From: Reichenbachiella sp039941815
GTDB lineage: Bacteria; Bacteroidota; Bacteroidia; Cytophagales; Cyclobacteriaceae
Reading direction: 5' to 3'
DNA length: 64,000 bases
NCBI RefSeq assembly: GCF_039941815.1
Contig: NZ_JBDVDW010000076.1
Coordinates: 84,052 to 148,051, forward strand
Shown here piece by piece: positions 35,427 to 45,660 of the stretch. The notes beneath the pieces were generated by a model, which worked only from the letters and a program-made list of their open reading frames with translations, was not told where the DNA came from and ran no database searches. The stretch's first letter is position 1. Each line of letters begins with the position of its first letter. The translations under genes and the position numbers were made by a program.

Positions 35427-37178
35427 TTAATTAATATCATAGAGCAGTCTTGGCGCTTTCGAAGCAACATCTGCACTCCACAAGATGACTCGACCAAATG
35501 TAGGTGCATCATCTACATTTACACTAATTCGGAAAAAGACGAAGTCTCCAGGTTGAGCACCTGCATCCAATTGTGCATTGAGATAATTTATGACAGCTTG
35601 ACCCCCTTCAGAACTGGTAAAAAGAGAAGCATCTTTTTCTGTTTTTTCATAAGCGAACCTTTGCTGTAAGGCGGTAGCATTAGGGTCTCCATCATAAGTG
35701 CCCTGGTAATAATCAGTTCCAATCACATATTCGGATGTACGATATGGCAAGCCGTACAAGTCATAATCTTGCTCAGCCCAAGGCGAAATGTCTTTTACAA
35801 ACATGTTTAATGCCGCAAAAGTAAATCGTTCGCCAGGTTCCATATCTGGAATTTCAAAAGGGAAAATTCCAGCGAGATCATATATATCGTTTTCAGGGTC
35901 CTGCCAATTGGAACCTCCTCCAATAATAATTTGAGAGTCGTTCCTCCATGGATTGACATTGGCCGGGTCATTGGCAAATTCACCAAACCATACTTCAGCA
36001 TCTCCGATGTGACCTAGTAATATTTCCGCCTTGATCACACTCACATCGATCAGTTGTGAATTACTATCGGATATGCTAGATGCAACAATTTCAATTTGAA
36101 CTTCTCCCACATCGCACTGTGTACAATCCTGATATGGATTTAAAGTCAAAAGCCCCTGACCACTTCCTTGGTCTTCAAACCTTGCATATCTTGGAAGGTA
36201 TTTAGCCTCTAGTGTTACATCACCTCCTAGTGGATCAGTTGCCTCCACCAATATTTCATGGTACGCGCCTTCCACTAGCAATATATCGTCCACTTCTTGA
36301 AAAGAAGGTTTGAAATTTTGGCTATGAGTAGTCAGCTTGGTATTGAATACTCTGTGAGTACCTGGATCATCTAGTTGCCAATCCCCTGCTACTAAAGCCA
36401 TTGCACTTAGGTTAGCGGACTTGTTTCTAAACACGTAGTCTTGAGCTACTTTGAATTCATTTAAGTTCGGATCGGTCACAAATACACTATATAGTTTCTG
36501 AAAGATATCCACTTCCATTCGTACATGATATTGTGCTCCTGCAGTATACTTAACTTCAGCGTCATGGTCGTAAGAGCCATCGTTGTAAGAATCAATGATG
36601 CCACTCCTATCAAATCGTACAATGGCCGATAGCGCTGAATAATCAGTAACTGCCGAAACATTTGTTAATCCTACCACGGCGTCAATATTGTCCTTACTTG
36701 GAATCATATCAAACTCATAAGTTAAGGTGCCAGTCTGAAGCTCATCGAATGTGAGCGTTTGCCATGCATTAAACTTACTCGTGTAGCTTCCAGGAAGTGA
36801 GGCAATAAAATTGATCGGAACTGTATCAGCCACTGCTCCTCTTTCTGCAATAAAGTAGGTGAGCTGAGTGCCTTCTTCTTCTGCATAAAAGATATACTGT
36901 AAGTCTGTACTTAAAATCTCTTCGTTGTTGTTTTCGTCCAACAACACATAGCGTACGTCTGTATCTTCCAACGGACTAACCTGTAAGTCCAAGACCACAG
37001 AATCTCCGATATAAGCTTCATAACCTAACCAAGCTTCACTTTTCAAATTTCCTCCTGATCCCAATTTGTAAATAACAAGATCTGAATCTTCCAATGGTGG
37101 GTTCACAAATTCCTCAGAACAAGCCAACAGAAAAAAGCAGATTCCAAAAAACGCGACTAGTATATTTTTAACTCTCAT
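35427..37178 (-). CDS. surface glycan-binding lipoprotein (SusE-position)
   Basis: 583 aa. The lipoprotein leader (FFGICFFLLAC) has Cys near residue 20 followed by an acidic SEE, a surface-export-like signature. After a short N-terminal domain (30-130) comes a LamG-like domain (WQTLTFDE, FEFDMIPSK), an Ig-like spacer, and a DNRLRE/CBM96-like module (DYDLYGLPYRTSE, GTDYYQGTYDGD, GDFVFFRISVNVDD). The order LamG-like, Ig-like, CBM-like copies the first half of the 1248-aa secreted protein. Position third after SusC and SusD fits the accessory surface glycan-binding protein of a PUL. It likely binds the polysaccharide at the cell surface and hands it to SusCD. Confidence 0.88.
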   Translation of the reverse strand: MRVKNILVAFFGICFFLLACSEEFVNPPLEDSDLVIYKLGSGGNLKSEAWLGYEAYIGDSVVLDLQVSPLEDTDVRYVLLDENNNEEILSTDLQYIFYAEEEGTQLTYFIAERGAVADTVPINFIASLPGSYTSKFNAWQTLTFDELQTGTLTYEFDMIPSKDNIDAVVGLTNVSAVTDYSALSAIVRFDRSGIIDSYNDGSYDHDAEVKYTAGAQYHVRMEVDIFQKLYSVFVTDPNLNEFKVAQDYVFRNKSANLSAMALVAGDWQLDDPGTHRVFNTKLTTHSQNFKPSFQEVDDILLVEGAYHEILVEATDPLGGDVTLEAKYLPRYARFEDQGSGQGLLTLNPYQDCTQCDVGEVQIEIVASSISDSNSQLIDVSVIKAEILLGHIGDAEVWFGEFANDPANVNPWRNDSQIIIGGGSNWQDPENDIYDLAGIFPFEIPDMEPGERFTFAALNMFVKDISPWAEQDYDLYGLPYRTSEYVIGTDYYQGTYDGDPNATALQQRFAYEKTEKDASLFTSSEGGQAVINYLNAQLDAGAQPGDFVFFRISVNVDDAPTFGRVILWSADVASKAPRLLYDIN

Positions 37179-37199
37179 AAATTTTACGTTTATATCTTA

Positions 37200-38879
37200 T
37201 CAATCCAACAACACACCTCTATCTCGGCTTGCATCCCACCATACAGGTGCACCCCAGTCATTCATACCTTCACTAAGATGCTGAGATACATTCTCAGAAT
37301 TAAAATTAATCTCAGTTGAAGGGTAAGGCATTCTTCTAGGAATAAGTCCATTCAGCAATGGGTCTGTCAAAGGATGATTCGCTGGTTTGAGCTCGGGATA
37401 TCCTGTTCTTCTCCAATTGGCATATGCCTCTGTAGGGTTATAAAAATTAACCATATATTGTTGTAAACTGATAACTTCTAATTCATTCGGAACTCCAGCT
37501 GTCGGCCAAATGGCGGATATATAACCTTGAATATCACCCGCAATAGACCTGGCGCCCATCACATTTACCAATTCTGCCGCGCTAGCCAATACCGCCTGAG
37601 AAAAATGTGTTTGTGCATCAATTACACCATTTCCTCCCCAGCCTCTTGCGGCCATTTCAGCTTTATACAATTCCAATTCAGCATAAGACATGTACATAGA
37701 AGGCATGTCCAATGCTGTCAACTCCTTATTGATTTGAAGACATTTAAATCTTTTTGACATGACAATATCCTGCCCTCCCTTTTGCACAATCAATGTACCA
37801 TGTGATAGGTCATAATCATCCGTATTGTTGTACCATTGGTATCCAGGAGGAAATGCTCTCAATTTACCCTCTGAAGCAAGGTATTCATCTGTCACCTCTA
37901 TGCTTGACTCCGTTGTCGATTTCGATTTTTCTGGGGTAGATTCAAAATTTGCTTCCCCATATATATTAAACATCGAACGGAGCCGAGGGTCTCTCACAAC
38001 ATCTGCATTATCCACAGTGTCCTTCATATAATCTACATAGGTTTTACAAGCCAAAGTGTACTGTGTAGTGAATTGCTGAACCTGTGAAAATGCATTCCCT
38101 CTGATTTCTTGTGCGCCAACACTTGCATAATCGAATTCGGCATGGGTCACGTAGGCAGCATCAGTGTAATCTTCCATTACTCCCGCGTCTAACGCGAGCA
38201 ACGCTTCTTGTTGCGCTTTGTCCGGATCTACATTCACTAATCGTAAGGCATATCTCAATCGAAGAGAATTAGCAAACTTGGCCCACTTGCTCACATCTCC
38301 ATCAAAAATCAAATCTCCCTGTATTGGTTTTTCAATATTCAACAGGCTAACCGCAGTATCCAATTGAACGAAAAAATCATTGTAAATATCTTGCTGCAAG
38401 TCATACTTTGGCTTAATGATTCCTTCAGAATACCCTTTGGATGCCTCAAAATATGGCACGTCTCCATAAGAATCTGTCAACTGAGCAAAAATCATCACTT
38501 TGAGTATTTTGGCCATGGCGAGGTAATTGACCATTGCCTCATCACCAGATGTCTGGTCAATGACAATTTCTAAATCATTGAGGTTTTTGTAAGATGCTTC
38601 CCACAAATATTCAAAGTAAAATGGCGTATTAATATAGATCTGCCCTCTGTCCGCTTCTCCACCAGTCACCATCTGCATAATGGCCATGTGGTAAGCAAAA
38701 GTAGATCTCCAAGTCACTTCACGCTCACCAGAATGTCTAATTTGAACCGTTGAAATCAAAGAGGCAGGGTCAGCAACGACAGAGCTTGTAGGATTTTCAT
38801 TTAAGTCATCAAAATCATCACAGCTCCAAAAGCTGACAACCAATAGTATTAAGACTAAAAAATTATTACTCGTCTTCAT
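37200..38879 (-). CDS. SusD/RagB-family outer-membrane lipoprotein
   Basis: 559 aa with a lipoprotein leader ending FWSC followed by DDFDDLNENPT, the usual SusD-like N-terminus. TPR-like helices with ANSLRLRYALRLVNVDP and a late YANWRRTGYPELKP block are typical of the SusD-like family. It binds oligosaccharide at the cell surface and forms the lid of the SusC transporter. It is 4 nt from susC and 21 nt from the lipoprotein gene, so one transcript is very likely. No truncation is visible. Confidence 0.94.
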   Translation of the reverse strand: MKTSNNFLVLILLVVSFWSCDDFDDLNENPTSSVVADPASLISTVQIRHSGEREVTWRSTFAYHMAIMQMVTGGEADRGQIYINTPFYFEYLWEASYKNLNDLEIVIDQTSGDEAMVNYLAMAKILKVMIFAQLTDSYGDVPYFEASKGYSEGIIKPKYDLQQDIYNDFFVQLDTAVSLLNIEKPIQGDLIFDGDVSKWAKFANSLRLRYALRLVNVDPDKAQQEALLALDAGVMEDYTDAAYVTHAEFDYASVGAQEIRGNAFSQVQQFTTQYTLACKTYVDYMKDTVDNADVVRDPRLRSMFNIYGEANFESTPEKSKSTTESSIEVTDEYLASEGKLRAFPPGYQWYNNTDDYDLSHGTLIVQKGGQDIVMSKRFKCLQINKELTALDMPSMYMSYAELELYKAEMAARGWGGNGVIDAQTHFSQAVLASAAELVNVMGARSIAGDIQGYISAIWPTAGVPNELEVISLQQYMVNFYNPTEAYANWRRTGYPELKPANHPLTDPLLNGLIPRRMPYPSTEINFNSENVSQHLSEGMNDWGAPVWWDASRDRGVLLD

Positions 38880-38883
38880 ATTC

Positions 38884-41800
38884 TTAAAATTTAATATTAA
38901 GGTTGAAACCTAAACTTCTTCTTTGAGGCAAAGAAGCATATTCGTACCCCTGTCCATTACTGATCGTATATGTAGACTCTGGGTCTATATTGGGTACGTT
39001 AGACCAGATGGTCCATACATTTCGAGCAACGAAGGAAATAGTTGCAGAAGTAATAAAACCAGTCGATTTCATCAATTCCTTAGGGAAGGAATACGAAAGT
39101 GATACCTCTCTTAATTTTATATAAGAAGCATCATAAATAAACGGAGACAAAATGCTGCTATTGGCTAATCTTCCATAATAGTCTACAGGGTTAGAATACT
39201 TATCGTTCGCTCTATAGGTAAAGGTCTGATTACCATCTTCGTCTAACACAGGAGTCCCATTTTCGTCTACAGCAACTTCTTCAATAACTCCATCTGCCAG
39301 AAAGCCATTAGTAGGAGTCCATTGATCCAATGGTACGTTGGCAGCGAGTCTTTCATCCTCAGATTGATGCCATCCTTCTCTACCATCAATGGTATTGATA
39401 TGGCGACCATATTGATAAAGTTTCATATTAGTCATGGACAACAAATCAGCTCCATATTTCATATCGATATGTGCCTTAAGGCCGATCCCTTTATATGTAA
39501 ACTTATTCGTAAAGCCACCTGTCCAGTCATATTGTCCGTTTCCAAGTACTACTTGCTCGTCACCCACAATAGGTAATCCATTATCATCTACTATTGGCTC
39601 GCCAGAAGGAGAACGTTTGAAATCAAATCCCACAATATCACCGTAGGCACCACCTTCTTCAGCTCTAATCAGAGAATTAATCCATGATGCTCTAGCAATT
39701 TCCTGTGTGCTAGCATCGGGATGTAGTTTTACTATCGAGTTTCTATTTTTCGCCCAATTCAAGGTCATATCCCAAAGGAAGTTTCTGGATTTGATAGGTT
39801 CGATATTCAACATCACTTCCCAACCGTTATTATTGATTTCGCCAGCATTGATCAACTTATAAGCTTTCCCTCCACTTGCTAGTGATACCGGTAAGTTTAC
39901 AATTTCGTTGAAGGTGGTCTGATTATAATACGTAATATCTAGACCCACTCGGTAATTGAAAAGTTTAGCTTCCAATCCAAATTCATATCCCTTAGTTAAT
40001 GACGCTACCAAGTCAGGATTTGGTATAATTGACCCAGATTCAGTAGAGAATGTAGCCCCATCTAAAGTATATGGATAGGGATAATAAGATCGATCTAAGC
40101 CATAAGGATCTGTGCCATTACCAACTTCTGCATAAGAGCCCCTTACTTTTCCATAAGAAAGCAAACCAGATTGAATATCGAAAGCACTTGTAAAAACAAA
40201 CGACCCTGTAATTGAAGGATATAGCACACTGTTATTGTCTTGAGGGAGTGTTGAGTCCCAATCCTGTCTCGCAGTAACGTCTAAAAAAGCGAAGTTTTTA
40301 TACCCCACATTTGCAAAGGCATAAAACGAATTAATTTCACCTCTTGGGTTCGTCTTATTCAAAGAGTAGTCTCCATAATTGTTGATAGAAATAATTCCTT
40401 TTGATACTTGACCTCGCCCATTCGTAGTCACAGTGGAAACGTCATAATGCCTACTGTTTCCTCCTAAGCTTATGGACCCATCAAAGTTTCCAAACTCCTT
40501 CCTGGCTGTTAATAAAAATTCTGCATTGGTTTCGGTTGTCCGCGAATTAATTTCCGACATTTCTCCCGATTCTTGCAGGGGTGTAGAATAAGGAGCATAG
40601 TTGTAATACTTATAGGAATAAGTATCTCCTCCTCCTTTAACCCTTAAATTCAACCAATCATTAAAATCATATGTCAAGGACAAATATCCCATCACTCTAT
40701 TTTTGTCCGATTCATTTTCCATATTGTACATGGCATAATATGGATTTATAATCCTCGAATCATTATGCCAATACAGGTAGTCTCCATTTTGATCAACTTT
40801 ACTTTCGTTAAGCCAATTCTGGTCAATATTTAGTGGCAATTGCATTAATGGCAAAGCAGAATTTGCTCCTGAAAAACCTAAATAGGGCCTGTTGTTAACT
40901 TGCTCCTTTGTATAAGTAATTTTTGTGTCTACTGAGAATTTTTTCCACATTTTCATATTCCCTCTTAGGCTGAAAGTATTTCTCACTAGACCACTATTGG
41001 GAACAATATCCTCCATTCTCATATCAGATCCAGAAAATCGAAAATTGGCAAATTCATTACCTCCTGAAAAAGCTATTGTATTATTAATAGTTGTACCCGT
41101 CTGAAAAAATGATTTAATATTATCCTCCTTAATGCCATAATCTCTAAGTTGTCCATCAAACTGAACAAAGCTCAAATCTGGATTTAATTTTTGCCCCCAG
41201 CTGTACATACCGGTTGCCTCTCCCTGATCCCTAGGAGGCGTATTGATGCCTTGTCCATATATTTTTTGCGTATCACTATACTGACCTATCACTTGCTCAG
41301 CAGTGAAGTATGATGAAAAGTCAATGTTAAAATTGTTTCCACCGTTTTTACTCCATTTTTTGGTTGTGATCATGATCACACCATTACCTGCCCTAGATCC
41401 ATACAATGCGGCAGCTGCTGGACCTTTCAAAACAGAAATAGATTCAATATCATCTGGATTAACGGATGAAATACCATCTCCTTGATCGATACCTCCATAC
41501 TCTCCAGCTTCTCCAAAACCTCCATTGTCCATAGGCACTCCGTCAATCACATATAGCGGTTGATTTGTGCCAGTAATTTTAGAGTTCCCTCTGATAATAA
41601 CTTTAGAAGAACCACCTGCTCCGGTATTAGGTTGACTAATATCTACTCCAGCTACTTTACCTGAAAGAGCATTCACTGGATTAATTGTTTTGATTTGTGC
41701 CAACTCTTTTCCGTCCACTTCTGTAACGGCATAACCCAAAGACTCCTTTTCTCTAGATATACCCAATGCCGTGACTACCACATCATCCAGTACTTCGACA

Positions 41801-42114
41801 TCAGGCTTCAATGACACTTGAATAACCTGCTTGTTTCCAATCTCAATATCCTGTGTCAAAAATCCAACATAAGAAAATTTAAGATATTTAGTCTCAGAAC
41901 CAATGTCTAACGTAAATGCCCCATCTATATCAGTAACCGTCCCAGCTCCTCCTTCAACTATCAGTATAGTAACACCTGGCAATGTAATTCCCTTGTCATC
42001 TGTAACAGTTCCCTTAATTACTCGGCTCTGACTGAGTGCAGGAGAAACGTGCAATAAAATAACCGCTACAAGTGCAATTATTTGGTAAAATTTGATTGTG
42101 TATTGTCTCTTCAT
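38884..42114 (-). CDS. SusC/RagA-family TonB-linked outer-membrane transporter
   Basis: 1076 aa. Signal peptide, then a carboxypeptidase-D-like regulatory domain (VIKGTVTDDKGITLPGVTI, DGAFTLDI), the TonB-box-like VVTALGISREKESLGYAVT, a plug domain (NSKITGTNQPLYVIDGVPMD, SVLKGPAAAALYGSRAGNG) and a 22-strand barrel ending SLGFNLNIKF. It imports oligosaccharides delivered by SusD using TonB energy. It is first in its operon and has a CAGGACAG element about 60 nt upstream. No N-terminal sigma-interaction (STN) domain is present, so control is probably not by an anti-sigma relay. Confidence 0.96.
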   Translation of the reverse strand: MKRQYTIKFYQIIALVAVILLHVSPALSQSRVIKGTVTDDKGITLPGVTILIVEGGAGTVTDIDGAFTLDIGSETKYLKFSYVGFLTQDIEIGNKQVIQVSLKPDVEVLDDVVVTALGISREKESLGYAVTEVDGKELAQIKTINPVNALSGKVAGVDISQPNTGAGGSSKVIIRGNSKITGTNQPLYVIDGVPMDNGGFGEAGEYGGIDQGDGISSVNPDDIESISVLKGPAAAALYGSRAGNGVIMITTKKWSKNGGNNFNIDFSSYFTAEQVIGQYSDTQKIYGQGINTPPRDQGEATGMYSWGQKLNPDLSFVQFDGQLRDYGIKEDNIKSFFQTGTTINNTIAFSGGNEFANFRFSGSDMRMEDIVPNSGLVRNTFSLRGNMKMWKKFSVDTKITYTKEQVNNRPYLGFSGANSALPLMQLPLNIDQNWLNESKVDQNGDYLYWHNDSRIINPYYAMYNMENESDKNRVMGYLSLTYDFNDWLNLRVKGGGDTYSYKYYNYAPYSTPLQESGEMSEINSRTTETNAEFLLTARKEFGNFDGSISLGGNSRHYDVSTVTTNGRGQVSKGIISINNYGDYSLNKTNPRGEINSFYAFANVGYKNFAFLDVTARQDWDSTLPQDNNSVLYPSITGSFVFTSAFDIQSGLLSYGKVRGSYAEVGNGTDPYGLDRSYYPYPYTLDGATFSTESGSIIPNPDLVASLTKGYEFGLEAKLFNYRVGLDITYYNQTTFNEIVNLPVSLASGGKAYKLINAGEINNNGWEVMLNIEPIKSRNFLWDMTLNWAKNRNSIVKLHPDASTQEIARASWINSLIRAEEGGAYGDIVGFDFKRSPSGEPIVDDNGLPIVGDEQVVLGNGQYDWTGGFTNKFTYKGIGLKAHIDMKYGADLLSMTNMKLYQYGRHINTIDGREGWHQSEDERLAANVPLDQWTPTNGFLADGVIEEVAVDENGTPVLDEDGNQTFTYRANDKYSNPVDYYGRLANSSILSPFIYDASYIKLREVSLSYSFPKELMKSTGFITSATISFVARNVWTIWSNVPNIDPESTYTISNGQGYEYASLPQRRSLGFNLNIKF

Positions 42115-42174
42115 ACTTAATTCATTCTACTTAGAATTTCCACTAAATTAAATGCGCACAAAAATTTAGCTATA

Positions 42175-42188
42175 CTGTCCTGTCCTGC
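42175..42188 (-). promoter_or_regulatory. candidate susC operator, overlapping CAGGACAG repeats
   Basis: The minus strand reads GCAGGACAGGACAG followed after 6 nt by TAAATTTTTG, which resembles the Bacteroidota -7 element (TAnnTTTG). The repeat falls where the -33 box would be. This is consistent with an activator-dependent promoter. The intergenic gap 42115-42535 contains no credible gene; a 61-codon minus frame at 42331-42516 has no supporting features. Confidence 0.5.
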
Positions 42189-42535
42189 TAAGTGCAGAAA
42201 TAGCTATAAGGTTAGGTATTGAAGAATAGGTAGGGCTGTGAATCTTCTTACGGAGCTGATTAAAATCTAATTACGCTGCAACTCGACGAAAGGAGAACCT
42301 GAAAATTAATGATTTTTTGGGAGGAAGGAATCACCAACGCTCATTTAAGGCGTAGCGACTATGAAGTGCTAAACATTTCTTCACACATTGTATCCAATGA
42401 TCAATGTCTTCAGATTGCATTCGATGATAAGAGTATTTATAATAATAATTAGTATAATGTTTTATTAAATGTTTTACTCTTTTATCGTAAAAAACTGATA
42501 ATAAGATATATAACAAGTCCCCTACGGACTACTTC

Positions 42536-42560
42536 AAAGCCACTCAAATGAGTGGCTTTT
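42536..42560. terminator. terminator hairpin beside the TPR gene stop
   Basis: AAAGCCACTC-AAAT-GAGTGGCTTT, perfect 10-bp arms, abutting the TAA of the TPR gene. The T-run is best on the plus strand (TTTTTT), with a weaker one on the minus strand. It terminates the minus-strand TPR transcript and could also end any plus-strand RNA; just before it AGTCC-CCTAC-GGACT forms a smaller hairpin. Confidence 0.7.
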
Positions 42561-44864
42561 TTAGTTTACACTTAAAACTTCCTCAAGAATGTACTTTACG
42601 TGAGGTTCCATTTCTTTGTCTGATTTCTCTCTTTCTAAGAGGAAAACTGCATTGCTAATTTCTTTTTCTGTTGCTCTGCTTTTGAATTGTCTGTACAACT
42701 CTTTTGATTTTTTCCAGTTCTTATCGAAAAGCTCCATCCTAGCTAAATAACCTAAAGCCTCAACATTGCTACTATTTATCTCAAGTGCAATTAACAAAAC
42801 TTCTCTACCCCGTTCGAATTCCTTTCGGTTGTATTTTATTAGACCTATGTCTGTGTAATTGGCTGAATACTCTTTCACGAACTCCGATTCTAATCTTTTG
42901 TAAAAGTCGATTGAATCCTTCCCGCAAATTCCAATGAGGTCGTTATTAGCTTTTTTATACTTCTTCAGTATTAAATGAGCGTTACCTCTGTCTCTCATCC
43001 GAAATTTTTCTTGCTGAAAGAATCTTAAGGTTTTTATGTAGTCATTTACTGCCATTTTTACCTCGCCGTGTATAAAAAATAAATCGGCCCTTTTTTCTCT
43101 TGCTAGATAATAATCTCGATTTAAATCCAAGGCTTTGTTGTAATCTCTTAATGCGCGTTCATATTGGTTATGTTCGGAAAACAGGTCTCCCCTATTCGTA
43201 TACCCAACTGCATTCTCGTTATTAGCCTCAATGGACTTGTTAAAATAGATTAATGCACTATCATAAAGACCAAGTTTCTTAAAGCATAATCCCATATCAT
43301 TGTATGGCCATCCGTGAAATTCACTTGATTTCAAAACTTCTCTATAATCTTGAATTGCGTTGTCATAAAGTGACATTTTAAAGTACGTATTACCTCTTAC
43401 ATTTCGCGCCTTCAAATAGTTTGGGACTAAACTTATTGCCTTTGAAAAGGCCCTTATGGCACTGTCATATTCTCTTAATTTCATGCATGCTTCGCCCTTG
43501 TAATAGTATGCAACCGCATAGCTTGAGTCAAGGTTAATTACCTCATCCATCTGGTCAATTGTACAGGAATAATCACCGTATCTATGGCAAATACTTCCTT
43601 TGAGCAAAAGGATTTCAGGCCGCTTGAATTTATCGAGTACGCTATCAATTTTAACGATATAATTATTAGTCAATTGGAGCGAAGTATAATGCGCACCTAA
43701 ATAGATCGATGATTTGGAATAAAGCCAGACCCTGTTGATTAATTCTGAATCTGGGTAAATTTTTATCAACTCATTAGCAGATTGATAAGTGCCATTTCTT
43801 TTATTGAAAAAGACTTCGCTAAGAAGTTGGCCAAGTAAAATCTTTTCAGCATCAATGAAATTACCTATTTCATGCAAGTCCAGCAGTGCAACAATCTCTG
43901 CATCGCTATATTCCATTTTTTTATACCTTAGTTTATCCATTACGATAGGTTTGGATATTGACAATTCAGAAATTAAATTCATTCCTCTTATATAGTTTTT
44001 ACTTCTTAATTCTAGAAGTACGAGTTGCCATATTACATCTGAGTTTAATGGAACATTGTCATGAGCTAATTGAAAATCCCGCAACGCACGATCATACTCT
44101 TCTCTTCGTAAGTAATAATAACCACGTGCAATCAGATTATCAGCTTTTGTTTCACTCAATATTATTGCTTTAGAATAAAACATTTCAGCCATATGAAAAC
44201 TACCTCTACTTTCATAAATACTAGCTGCTAATACATAGGAAGGCTGAAATTTTGGATTAATCCCAATATTTTTAAGGAAATATTTATGCGCAATTGATGC
44301 GTTTTCTTCTCTTAAGTACACCAGACCCAAATTATGATTTAAAAATGCAGAAGTGGGATCAATTTTGTATCCTCTCTCATAGTAAAATCTTGCAGAATCA
44401 AACTGCTCTTTTTCGAGGAATATGTTGCCCAATTCGACATATGGCTCTGAGAAAAACACACCATTATTTATTGCCCTTTTGAAGTGAAATATGGCGCTAT
44501 CAATTTTATATAGACAATAATAACTTAGTCCAGTTAAATAATCAGGATAAGGATTAATTTGATTAATTGATCTATGCACTTTGCTGAGTCCCCCAAAATG
44601 TTCTTCATATAAAACCCTTGCCTTTTTTAGCAAACTAATTGCCAATGAATGATCTCCAATTTTTTGCCTTTCAATGGCATATGTCATCAACTCATCAAAA
44701 TCATCGGAACTCAAATATTTACTATCATCATAATTCGTACTAATTTCGGAAAACCCTTGATCAAAGACATTTTTATGGAAATCCATTTCCTTCAAGAATT
44801 CGGCTTGACTCATCCCTTCGTAATAAGAAAAAATTAGAATAAATAGCACAAATGTTCTTTGCAT
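42561..44864 (-). CDS. secreted TPR-repeat protein
   Basis: 767 aa with a short signal peptide (FVLFILIFSYYEGMSQA). The body is a chain of about 15-18 tetratricopeptide repeats, with recognisable A-helix/B-helix patterns such as AVAYYYKGEACMKLREYDSA, NAVGYTNRGDLFSEHNQYER and PTSAFLNHNLGLVYLREENA. TPR solenoids mediate protein-protein contacts, here probably in the periplasm or outer membrane. Single gene with its own terminator. No enzymatic domain or carboxy-terminal output domain is visible. Its partner is unknown. Confidence 0.88.
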   Translation of the reverse strand: MQRTFVLFILIFSYYEGMSQAEFLKEMDFHKNVFDQGFSEISTNYDDSKYLSSDDFDELMTYAIERQKIGDHSLAISLLKKARVLYEEHFGGLSKVHRSINQINPYPDYLTGLSYYCLYKIDSAIFHFKRAINNGVFFSEPYVELGNIFLEKEQFDSARFYYERGYKIDPTSAFLNHNLGLVYLREENASIAHKYFLKNIGINPKFQPSYVLAASIYESRGSFHMAEMFYSKAIILSETKADNLIARGYYYLRREEYDRALRDFQLAHDNVPLNSDVIWQLVLLELRSKNYIRGMNLISELSISKPIVMDKLRYKKMEYSDAEIVALLDLHEIGNFIDAEKILLGQLLSEVFFNKRNGTYQSANELIKIYPDSELINRVWLYSKSSIYLGAHYTSLQLTNNYIVKIDSVLDKFKRPEILLLKGSICHRYGDYSCTIDQMDEVINLDSSYAVAYYYKGEACMKLREYDSAIRAFSKAISLVPNYLKARNVRGNTYFKMSLYDNAIQDYREVLKSSEFHGWPYNDMGLCFKKLGLYDSALIYFNKSIEANNENAVGYTNRGDLFSEHNQYERALRDYNKALDLNRDYYLAREKRADLFFIHGEVKMAVNDYIKTLRFFQQEKFRMRDRGNAHLILKKYKKANNDLIGICGKDSIDFYKRLESEFVKEYSANYTDIGLIKYNRKEFERGREVLLIALEINSSNVEALGYLARMELFDKNWKKSKELYRQFKSRATEKEISNAVFLLEREKSDKEMEPHVKYILEEVLSVN

Positions 44865-45660
44865 ATAGCGTTTGTTTTGCCGAAAATCAAGGTACTAAAA
44901 TAACCTGTTTTCATATTAATTACTTAAGTATTATACAACTCCAATTACTTGATCAACAAACCGCAATGAAAGAGAAACATAATAATCAGAGCTGCCTTCT
45001 TTAGCAGATGTCGATCGGCATATCAAAACAAATTCACATTAACAAAAAGTCAAAATTCTGCAACATGGGAAATGGACATGGCTAGTCGAATTTCACCAAA
45101 TGGACACTTGGGTTCTACATGAAATACTATTGATTTTGCAGGACACAAAGCCCCTTCATATAAAATACAAAGAGTATAATTTGAGAGCCTTGAGAGGAAT
45201 CTTAGCATAACACAAAAACATTCTTGCATGAAAGAGCCTGAATTATTAGGATAAGAACCGAATTCATAGCCATACTCACGTAATGCAAGAGTCCTTCCTC
45301 CAATCCTAAAAATTGAATATCGAAGGTTCAACTCCATTGATCGCATGTACTTCGTTCAAAAAGAATCTAATTGTCAATACAAACCACACGAATATCAAAT
45401 ACTCGCGAATTATTTTTTGAAGTGCACTTACCTTACTCCTAATTTCGGTTGAATTAGCCTAGCCATTTTTCATATATCAATTTTTTCTACCGTCATATGA
45501 GAGATTAAAATATGTCAATCTAACTCTTGTTTAAGCCAAACAGTCTTGTGAACAGTATTTCTCATATTGTTGGCTCAATGAGCAAAACAGAAGTATTGAA
45601 TGCATGAATATTTTATCGAGTAATCTCAGCGTATTCTTCTGGTACATAGTAAGCCGGTTT

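Noticed and set aside
6530..42114. Ulvan utilisation locus
   Set aside because: GH78 and RhaT fit, but no sulfatase or recognised ulvan lyase (PL24/25/28/40) is seen.
42331..42516. 61-codon minus frame before the TPR gene
   Set aside because: AT-driven, with no motif, and it overlaps no regulatory signal.
45050..45346. 98-codon minus frame in the long intergenic region
   Set aside because: No signal peptide, domain or start context; composition looks non-coding.
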